DNA of 34,501 nucleotides, from assembly GCA_937128595.1 (NCBI GenBank), contig CAKZMO010000764.1, forward strand, positions 1 through 34,501. The letters run 5' to 3'. The notes beneath the pieces were generated by a model. The model saw only the letters and a program-made list of their open reading frames with translations, had not been told where the DNA came from and searched no databases. Shown here piece by piece: positions 1-9,100 of this stretch (the stretch's first letter is position 1; each line of letters begins with the position of its first letter). This DNA comes from an uncultured cyanobacterium (GTDB lineage: Bacteria; Cyanobacteriota; Cyanobacteriia; CAKZMO01). A program made the translations under genes and the position numbers.

Positions 1-80
1 TTGAGCACAGAAACTTTGAGCACAGTCTTGAGAAAACCAACTAGCTTGGCTTGGTTCGAATGGCATCACTTTTAGCCAAG
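1..80. repeat. Short direct repeat and weak hairpin downstream of the pentapeptide gene
   Basis: TTGAGCACAG occurs at 1-10 and again at 16-25. An inverted repeat CTTGGCT (45-51) / AGCCAAG (74-80) with a 22-nt loop lies about 50 nt past the end of the minus-strand pentapeptide gene. It could act as a terminator for that gene, but it is short and has no clear T-run, so the role is inferred and weak. Confidence 0.25.
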
Positions 81-128
81 ATTCGGAAAGATTGACTCAG
101 GCAACCCAAAACATAGCCATAAATTAAA

Positions 129-1193
129 TTATGGACAGTTTCGGTTGACGATGCGGCCATCAGGCAATGTCGTCTCGCACAGTTTCGCTCTGCTCAAATC
201 CACACCTGTTAAATCAGCTCCGGTTAGATCCACTCGTCGTAAATTAGCGCCGCTCAAATTGACGCCCTGCAAATTTGCATTTGTTAGATCGACGACGGGA
301 AGGGTCGCTCCGCTGAGATTTGCATCTTGTAAATTAGCGCCGCTCAGATCAGCATCTCGAAAAAATGCCCGAGATAGCTGCGCTCCCGTTAAGTCAGCTT
401 CTGACAAATCAGCACCGTTTAGGTTGGCATCCCGCAGGTTGGCACCGCGCAAATTAGCCCTTGAGAAATTCGCGCGGCGCATATCCGTCCAGCGTAAATC
501 GGCATTCTGCAAATCACTATCGCTCAGATCCGCATCACCCAAATTGGCACGAGCCATTTTCACGCCTAGCAGGTGCGCCCCCCGCAAATCAGCCTTATCT
601 AAATCGGCTCGACGAAAATCAGCATTACCGAGATGCGCACCTTGTAAATTGGAGCGACTCAAAATAGCATCTCCCAACGTCGCATTGTTGAGAATCGTCT
701 TTTCGAGAGTGGCGTCACCAATATAAGCGCCTCGCAAGTTTGCCTCAATTAAAACCGTTTCGGATAGGATCGCACCACTCAACACGGCATTGCTCAGGTC
801 TGCCCCCGTGAGATCCGCATCATCAATATTGGCACCACTCAACACGGCTTCTTTTAACACCGCACTGCTCAACACCGTATTAGACAAATCAGCATTTCTC
901 AGGCTCGCATCCTCCAGCTCAGATTCGCTCAGATCTAAACCTCTAAGACTGACTCCATCGAGGTCACAATGATTGCACTCATGAGTTCTCAGAAGCCGAT
1001 TCACCCGTTCAGCCTTAGCCGCGCGATTTGCTAGAAAAAACCCCGCGATCGCCACTAGCAGACCAAAGAAAATGGCCAGGATAATGAAAGCGCGCATGTC
1101 TCGTCGATCAAGAGTCCAGGCTACCATTGGCAAATGTGACTCACTATCGCTACAGGATTTGGATCTTAAAACACTTCGAAACTGAGTTTCCAT
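129..1193 (-). CDS. Membrane-anchored pentapeptide-repeat protein
   Basis: This 354-residue protein has a hydrophobic segment at about residues 33-55 (RAFIILAIFFGLLVAIAGFF), then roughly fifty A(D/N)LXX-type pentapeptides from about residue 72 to 335. Such repeats fold as a right-handed quadrilateral beta-helix. The array is bracketed by cysteines: ECNHCDL at its start and LCETTLPDG...NRNC at its end, a frame I recognise from cyanobacterial pentapeptide proteins. The N-terminal segment looks like a signal anchor, so the helix would sit at a membrane face; which side is not shown. No Shine-Dalgarno precedes the start at 1193. Met33 (codon at 1097), just before the hydrophobic segment, is an alternative start. 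The biochemical role of the family is mostly unknown. The next gene upstream, dacB-like, is on the same strand 213 nt away. Confidence 0.9.
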   Translation of the reverse strand: METQFRSVLRSKSCSDSESHLPMVAWTLDRRDMRAFIILAIFFGLLVAIAGFFLANRAAKAERVNRLLRTHECNHCDLDGVSLRGLDLSESELEDASLRNADLSNTVLSSAVLKEAVLSGANIDDADLTGADLSNAVLSGAILSETVLIEANLRGAYIGDATLEKTILNNATLGDAILSRSNLQGAHLGNADFRRADLDKADLRGAHLLGVKMARANLGDADLSDSDLQNADLRWTDMRRANFSRANLRGANLRDANLNGADLSEADLTGAQLSRAFFRDADLSGANLQDANLSGATLPVVDLTNANLQGVNLSGANLRRVDLTGADLTGVDLSRAKLCETTLPDGRIVNRNCP

Positions 1194-1406
1194 TCAAGTG
1201 TATCGTTTCACATTCCGATGACGGGGTTGGTATAGCAATGCGCAGGTAGGTTAGGACAGATATTTTATATCCAGCGCGTAGCACTAGTAGCACTATATGA
1301 CAACGAACTAGCGCTAAAAAAACGTGAGTTCAAACTCAAGTCAGACGTAAGCTCAGATTGAGCGAATCCAGAGTCGTACGTTGGCATCTCGGACGTCCAG
1401 GCAAAC

Positions 1407-2732
1407 CTAAAACTCAAGCAAAATCGAATTGCGATCGGGTTCTCCCAGCTGTACCGTCTCCCCAGAGACCAGAGGCCGACGAGCGATCGCGTCTATTCCT
1501 TCGTCTGCCAACGACCAAAGCGAGATCCAGTCCCACAGCAGTCGATCCTGTTGATCCCGAAGGCCATCTAAGTCAGATCCCCAATTGAGGATTGCAAACC
1601 AGACCACCTCCTTGTCAACGGTCGGCATCGCCCCAGCCAAAGTACTTACTACGGATAAGGTGCCTGTTTTCACCGCTGTCGCCTGAGGCAAAAGTCTGCC
1701 TTCAATCGTGCCCGTGTCAATTCCCGCAACAGGCAGCACGTCTGAGACCGTCCAACCAGAGTCCGACAGCATATCATGGGTAACCATCAGCATGGCACAC
1801 ACCGCACGGGCAGAAAGTCGATTATCTGCGCCCAAGCCTGAACCATTGATTAACTGAATTTCCTCGATCGGAACCTGCGTCATTGACGCGACCTGCTGAG
1901 CAATTGCGCCTCCCCCTCCTAGCAAATCAGCCAACGCATCAGCAATGAAATTATTGCTGTAGATGTTCATCTGCTTCAGCATCTCCACCAGCGGAAGAGA
2001 TTTGTGTTGCAGCAATGGCGTTGTGGTTTGGGTTTCTAATACCGCAGGTTCCACCGTTCGCACGGTTCCTTGGATTGGCAACTGCGGACGAAGAGTGTCA
2101 GGCGGCATCTGCGCAAACTGAGCTTCAGCAGCAGTCGACCACAGCGGTGCGTGCATTGCCTGCTGCAACAACCGTCCTGCGATCAGCGGGTTGTCCTTGA
2201 AATTCATGGCAAACGAGCCGACGATCACAAGATCTCCAGTCACTGACTCCACACCCGCCTGATTTAGCGCATTCGATAGGGCGATCGCCTCTTCCCACAC
2301 AAAAAATGGATCGCCGCCGCCTTGTACAATCAAGTCTCCCTGAAGGACACCTTCCTTTAAGGTTCCGGTGTAGCTAATCAGAGTGGTGAACTGATGCTCG
2401 GTTCCCCAGGTATCGAGTGCAACCAGCGTCGTGGCAATTTTTGTTAATGAGGCCGCCGGAAGAGGCTCAGTCCCCATGTGAGTGGCCAGAACAGTTCGCC
2501 CAGACTGCACCCAAACGCCTTGCCGTTCAGCAGGAAGTCCTTTAACTTGCAGCGCCTCTAGATGAGCATTCACAGCAGCGATCGCTCCTTCATCAAGCGC
2601 GAACTGAGGCTGTGTTAACACTTTGGGATCAGTCGCCTCCACCCAACCTGACAAAGCAGAGGTTCGAAGTGGCTGTATTTCTTGGGAATAAGGCCACACC
2701 GAAATAAGCCACGAACCAATCAGATCAAGCAC
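1407..2732 (-). CDS. dacB: D-alanyl-D-alanine carboxypeptidase / endopeptidase, PBP4 (peptidase S13) family
   Basis: Penicillin-binding protein of the PBP4/DacB class, which trims pentapeptides or cuts cross-links in periplasmic peptidoglycan. All three active-site motifs of the family are visible in the 441 residues: SLTK at 95-98 (nucleophile Ser95, Lys98), SNN at 259-261 and KTG at 355-357. An NGSGL motif at 296-300 is also present, and the long insert between SxxK and SxN is characteristic of S13 enzymes. The start is GTG at 2732, supported by a strong AAGGAGG (2749-2743) 10 nt upstream. The N-terminus (MLDLIGSWLISVW) is only weakly signal-like, so the export route is inferred. It is divergent from the giant gene beginning at 3169. 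Confidence 0.93.
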   Translation of the reverse strand: MLDLIGSWLISVWPYSQEIQPLRTSALSGWVEATDPKVLTQPQFALDEGAIAAVNAHLEALQVKGLPAERQGVWVQSGRTVLATHMGTEPLPAASLTKIATTLVALDTWGTEHQFTTLISYTGTLKEGVLQGDLIVQGGGDPFFVWEEAIALSNALNQAGVESVTGDLVIVGSFAMNFKDNPLIAGRLLQQAMHAPLWSTAAEAQFAQMPPDTLRPQLPIQGTVRTVEPAVLETQTTTPLLQHKSLPLVEMLKQMNIYSNNFIADALADLLGGGGAIAQQVASMTQVPIEEIQLINGSGLGADNRLSARAVCAMLMVTHDMLSDSGWTVSDVLPVAGIDTGTIEGRLLPQATAVKTGTLSVVSTLAGAMPTVDKEVVWFAILNWGSDLDGLRDQQDRLLWDWISLWSLADEGIDAIARRPLVSGETVQLGEPDRNSILLEF

Positions 2733-3168
2733 TAAAAAGAAGCCTCCTTCTGCAACCCACCCAAAACACTAGTGAAGCAACCCGTTCAAAGAAACAACCC
2801 TGAGTTGCTGACGGTTCTCGAACGGTCAATGTCAATTATCGGTCAAACAGCCATCTCTTGTGGTGCGCCTCAACTCGTCGCAGCAGCTAGAAATCAAACG
2901 GGCAAGTAGTTTTCATGTACTAATTACATCCATTCTTACTCTAGCGCACCGCAGAACACTGGCTTGTGATCCCAATGTTTTCAATTCATCACCATTTCAT
3001 CCGGAAAACCATAGCCTATTGTTTCGTTTGTTTTTGAGGAAACGTTAACACGTCCTTCACGACAGGGAACTCTAGTAGCAACGACTGCAATTTTTTAGCT
3101 TTGCTAAGCCAAAAATTGGCGATCGCCTCATCTCAAGCTTTCCACCCATCAGTGCTGCGTAATCCACC
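2733..3168. promoter_or_regulatory. Divergent intergenic region with leader hairpin
   Basis: These 436 nt separate the minus-strand dacB from the plus-strand giant gene and must carry promoters for both. I could not assign a convincing -35/-10 pair. A small ORF at 2860-3048 has no recognisable features and I do not support it. An imperfect hairpin lies at 3088-3118: CAATTTTT (3088-3095) pairs with AAAAATTG (3111-3118), with an inner TAGC/GCTA stem and a 4-nt bulge, about 50 nt before the giant gene's ATG. An in-frame TAA at 3160-3162 closes the frame just upstream of that ATG. Confidence 0.4.
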
Positions 3169-6100
3169 ATGTCTGGCAATTCGGCATCTACTTCATCTTC
3201 ATCCAATCCGCTACGTGTTTCATCTCCCTTAGACTCTGTTGAACCTTTTCAGTTCCTACAACGTCGTGCCACAACCAGCGGCGGTGCGGGTAGAGATCGA
3301 CTTGCCGGAGGTGGAGACGACGACATACTAATTGGAAGGAGCGGCGACGACGTTCTCATCGGCAGAAATGGTGATGACCTCCTGCGGGGAAATGGGGGAC
3401 GTGACTTACTCAAAGGTGGAAAAGGATTTGACACCCTGAAAGGAGGAGGAGACAAAGATCGCCTCGTTGGTGGCAAAGATGGCGATCGCCTCGTTGGGCA
3501 ACGAGATGATGATGTGCTCGTCGGACAAGCCGGAGACGACACCCTCATTGGCGGCGGCGGCAACGATCGGGGCAAGGGCGGCAAGGGCAACGATGTCCTC
3601 AAAGGCCGAGGAGGGGAGGACACCCTCCAAGGAGGAAGCGGTGACGATACGATTCGGGGCGGTGCAGCACGGGATATTTTAATCGGCGGCAGTGGCAGCG
3701 ATGTCTTAGCAGGGGGCAGAGGCGATGATGTCTTTGTCCTAGCACGGGGCCAAGGGGAAGATCTGATTCTTGATTTTGAGTCAGAGATTGACTCCATTGG
3801 CTTATCTGGAAACCTCAGCTTTGAAGACCTTGAATTTCAGTCGAACGGCGGCAATACCGCGATTCTCGTCCAACAGACAGGAGAAGTGTTGGCGACCTTG
3901 GTTGGCGTCACATCAGGGCTGATTGAGCCGATCGTTGTGAGCGATCGCATTTTCGTACAGGAGGGGGCAAGCACCTCCCGCCTCATCACCAATGCCACCA
4001 CACTGCTCGACAACGACATCGCATCAGCCACAGAGCAAGATGCCATCACCTTCGTCAAAGGGAGTGACTTTCAAACCGTTGTAGGAGAACTCGGCACCAC
4101 TCGTCCCAAAAGCACGTTGTCCGTCAATCCTGTGGTGATTGGGCCGCTTCATGGCTCCCTTGTTCTGAACTCGGATGGAACGTTCACCTATCGCCACAAT
4201 GGCAGTGAGAATTCGAGCGATCGCTTCACTTATGGGGTGATCAGCAGCGATGGCATGACGGCAGCGGCTGAGGTTCTGATCAACATTGGTGCTGTGAATG
4301 ACGCTCCTGAAATCATCACGAACAGAGGGGCATCCATCGCAGCGGGTGACACAACCATCATCGATAGTGGGGTTCTCTCTGCCACTGATCCGGACAATGG
4401 AACCAGCGACATTCGCTATACCCTCACCAGCCAACCGACTCACGGTCAACTTGAGAGCATTGACGCTCCTGGTGTCGCCATTGCGTCTTTTACTCAAGCC
4501 GAGGTCAACACAGGCAAGATTGTCTATGTCCACGATGGCAGTTTCACGACCTCCGATCAGTTTCGATTCAGAATGAGTGACGGTCTGGTTGCAGGAGAAA
4601 GCGGTTCGTTTGGCATCGTCATCGACCCCACAGGTAACTTACCAATTCTGGATCTAGATGCTGACAACAGCTCTGGCGTCGGGGGAGGTGGAACTCAAGT
4701 CACCTTCATCGAGAATGGAGGCCCAGTGGCGATCGCCACCGATATTACCGTAACCGACTCCAACAGTACGGAACTGACCTCAGTCACAATAACGCTCACC
4801 ACCCGTCCTGATGGCGCGACTGAATCTCTGGCAGTCAACGGGGTCTTGTCCGGCGGAATTACAGCTTCTGCTTACGATCCAGCGACAGGGCAGTTGCTCC
4901 TAACTGGAACAGCGTCTTTAGCGAACTACGGACAGGCGATCGCTCAGATTCAATACAACAACAGCAGTGATGATCCAACAGCGGGCGATCGCGCGGTCAC
5001 GATCACGGCAAACGATGGAACATCACTTGGAAACACCGTCACCTCAACAGTAACCGTTACCCCGGTCAACGATGCCCCCGCTCTAATCACGAATACAGGA
5101 ATCACGGTTCTTGAAAATAACTTTGTCACCCTAACCTTGGCTCAACTCAGCGCCACTGACCTGGACGACACGGCAGCGGAGCTAACCTACAGCATCATCA
5201 CTCCACCTGCTCATGGGCGCATTGCTCTCGCGAGTAATCCGATGGTGGCGATCGCCAGCTTCACCCAGGCCAATATCAACAACGGCCAAGTTCGCTATAT
5301 CCACAACGGCGGCGAAAATACGGCTGATAGCTTTGCCTTCACGTTGGCCGATGGTGGCGAAGATGGGGCGTTGCCCACAGCAGCAACCGTTTCTGTTACC
5401 GTTACGCCTCAAAACGATAATCCTCAGCTCACGGTCAACACAGGTGCTACGGTTCTAGAAGGAGAGACCGTCACGCTCACAACGACCGCTCTCAGCAGCA
5501 GGGATCCCGACACTGCCAACACCGCTCTTACCTACAGCGTGACGACAGCCCCGATCCGCGGTCAGCTCCAACAAGTTGACAATCCTGGTGTTGCTATCAC
5601 GACATTCACCCAAGATGATTTGGTGAACGGTCGGGTCATCTACGTCCACAACGGATCTGAAGCCGCCAGCGATCGCTTTCAGTTCTCTCTAAGCGATGGT
5701 GGAGCCAATGGCTCTATGCCTGTGGCAGGAACCTTTACACTCAGCATCACTCCAGTCAATGACGCTCCAGTACTGGACAATTCCGGAGATCTAGCATTGC
5801 CTGCTGTGCTGCAAGATACGACTGCTCCAACAGGCAATACAGTTGCGGATCTACTCGCTAGCGGTGGTGGAACACCGATCACAGATGCTGATATAGGAGC
5901 CTTGGTAGGCATTGCGGTTGTCGGTCTAGATAGCAGTCAGGGAAGCTGGGAATTTTCGACCAATGGCGGGGAGACGTGGACAGCGTTCGATCTCGCAGTA
6001 TCAGACACAAACGCAACTCTTCTCAACAGTGGCGATCGCATCCGTCTCATTCCTGCACCAGGATTTGCAGGCGATATCGCCACAGGGGTGACGTTCCGCG

Positions 6101-9100
6101 CTTGGGATACCACCGATGGCAATCCTTCAGGAACCACAAGCGTAGATGTGTCTGTGAATGGAACTACGACCGCTTACAGCACTGCCACTGATACAGCAAG
6201 CATTCGAGTCAGTCCTCTAAACGACGCACCTACCTTAGAAGCACTGGACAATACCCCCATCTACGTCGAGGCAGGAGCCGCCGTCGTTTTGGATGACAAC
6301 GCCACCATCGCGGATGTAGAACTCGATGCGTTAAACAGTGGTCTCGGCAACTACAGCGGAGCAAGTCTTACTGTAGAACGGTCAACGGGTGCAAACCCAG
6401 AAGACGTGTTTAGCCTCAGTCCCATAGCGGGTATCACAGTCAATGGAGCGAATGTGGAAGTGGGTGGAGTGGCGATCGCCACCCTCACAACTACAGGCGG
6501 CACGCTGACCCTCACATTCACCGCTGCCAATGGTGAAATTCCCACCACCGCACAGGTTAATGCGATTCTCCAAGCCATTCAGTACGAAAATAGCAGCGAC
6601 AATCCTGCCGCTACAGTTGATCTGACGGTCACCTTCAACGATGGCAACACAGGCGATCAGGGCATTGGAGAAGCATTGGAAGACTCTGGCACTCTCACCG
6701 TAACTCTGACCGCTAGTAATGACGCCCCTGTGCTCAGTTCTGGCTCGAACCTCACCCTACCTGTTGTAGCCGAAAACGCCTCTGAACCTGCCGGAACTAC
6801 AGTAGCGAATTTGCTGACGAGTGCAGGCGGCAATCCCATCATGGATGTAGACAATGGCACTGTTGAGGGCATCGCAGTCGTTGGCCTAGATACAACCTAT
6901 GGCACCTGGGAATTTTCTCTGGACAATGGCGCTTCCTGGACAGCCTTTGGAACAGTATCTGACACCAGTGCAACCCTGCTTGACAGTACCGCTCAGATTC
7001 GCTTGATTCCTGCGGCAAACCTCAATGGGACTCTTCTCGACGGTCTCACCTTCCGCGCTTGGGATACCACCGATGAGAATCCTTCCGGTACCTCAGGCGT
7101 GGATGTCTCGGTCAATGGCGGCACCACAGCCTACAGCACCACTACCGAGACCGTACAAATCACAGTTTCGCCTGTCAATACTGCCCCCGGCTTCGTCGGT
7201 CTCGACAATACTCCCACGTTCATCGAAGGAGAGACGGCTGTAGGACTTGATCCTGATGCCACGGTGGTTGACGTAGAACTAGATGCTCTCAACGGGGGGT
7301 TGGGCAACTACAGCGGTGCAGTCCTCACCGTTGAACGATCGGGAGGCGGAACGACCGAGGACGCCTACAGCTTTGCCGCAATGGGCAACGTTGCTGTAAA
7401 CGGAACAAATTTAGAAGTGAGCGGAGTGGCGATCGCCACCTTCGACAGCGCCAACAACTTACTCCGCATCAGCTTGACCGACGCCAACGGCACTATTCCA
7501 ACCACGGCTCTGGTCAACGAAATTCTCCAAGCTATTCAGTACAGCAATAGTTCCGACAACCCAAATGCTGACGTGAATTTCATCTTTACTTTAGATGACG
7601 GCAACACGGGCAACCAGGGCAGCGGAGGGAACTTGCAGGGCACAGCTAGCCTAACTGTGACGGTAACGCCGACTAACGATGCGCCTACTCTCGTCGCTAC
7701 CACAGCAGGAGATCTCTCCTACACCGAAGGAGATGGCACCGTTACCATCAGCCCTGACGGCTTGGGCATCAGCGACTCTGACGATACCCAAATCGAAAGC
7801 GCCACAGTTCAGATTACAGGTAACTATCAAGCTGGAGAAGATATATTGGCGATCGCCACTCCACCGATGGGCATCACTGCCAGTTTCGACGTAACCAGTG
7901 GAACTCTTGCCCTGACAGGTTCCGCGACCCTAGCAGACTATACCACCGCTCTCCAGCAAATCACCTACGAAAACATCAGCGGCAACCCCGTCGATCTGCC
8001 CCGCACAGTCACCTTTACCGTCAACGATGGCGATGTGGATAGTGCCCCCGTTGGTCGCGACATTCTGATCAGTCAAATCAACGATGCTCCAGCTCTGGAC
8101 AATAGTGGAAATCTGACGCTGACAGCAGTGCTAGAAGATGCTGTTGATCCAGCAGGCAATACTGTCGCAGAAATTCTCGATAGTGACGGCGGCAACCCTA
8201 TTACCGACCCAGATACGGGTGCAGTCGAAGGGATTGCCATCATCGCCATCAATACAAGCCAGGGAGCTTGGGAATTTTCTCTGGACGATGGAGCAACTTG
8301 GGCGACAGTCGGCAATGTGTCGGCAACCAGTGCTCTCATCTTGGGTGTAGGCGATCGCCTTCGTTTCATTCCAGCGCCCGATTTCACTGGAGAAAGTCTC
8401 GACAGCATCACCTTTCGCGCCTGGGATACTACCGATGGTTCCGTAGCAGGAACGCGGGTCAACCCCACCCCAAACGGTGGCACAACGGCCTTTAGCGTTG
8501 ATATGGAAACCGCGAGCATTACCGTCAATCCGCTGAATGATGCTCCTGTCCTAACTGGATTAGACAACAGCCCTACCTTCACTGAAAAAGCCGACCCAGT
8601 CATTTTGGATGCTGACGCGACAATCAGTGACGTAGAACTGGATACCCTCAATGGCGGTGCAGGCAACTACAGCGGTGCGGTGCTCACCCTTGAACGAGTT
8701 AGTGGCGATTCTGCTGACGATGTCTACAGCTTCAGTCCAATGGGTGACATCGTGGTGAACGGCTCCAGCCTTGAAGTCGGTGGTGCGGCGATCGCCATTC
8801 TCACCACAGCGGGCGGAGGACTAACCATCCGCTTTACAGACGCCAACGGCACCATTCCGACCACGGCTCTCGTCAACACCATTCTCCAATCCGTCCAGTA
8901 CGCCAACACCAGCGACAATCCTCCAGCGGCAGTGCAGCTTCAGGTGGAGATCGACGATGGCAACACAGGCAATCAGGGCAGTGGCGCTCCTCTTCAGGCC
9001 GTCGAAACTCTGATTGTGTCCATTGCTCCAGTCAATGATGCTCCGGCTCTCGCTACTGCAGCGGCAGACAGCCTCGCCTATGACGAAAATGATCCGGCCA

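Noticed and set aside
41-110. Possible tRNA suggested by a GGTTCGAAT stretch
   Set aside because: No acceptor stem, anticodon arm or matching 3' end can be built around it.
145-726. 193-codon plus-strand ORF opposite the pentapeptide gene
   Set aside because: Its periodic composition mirrors the pentapeptide codons on the other strand.
3249-3797. 182-codon minus-strand ORF opposite the RTX block
   Set aside because: It is a shadow of the repetitive Gly/Asp codons; its translation is a low-complexity Ser/Pro/Arg string with no independent support.
8073-8666. 197-codon minus-strand ORF within the giant gene
   Set aside because: Antisense shadow; similar frames recur opposite the other A and B modules because the plus-strand sequence repeats.
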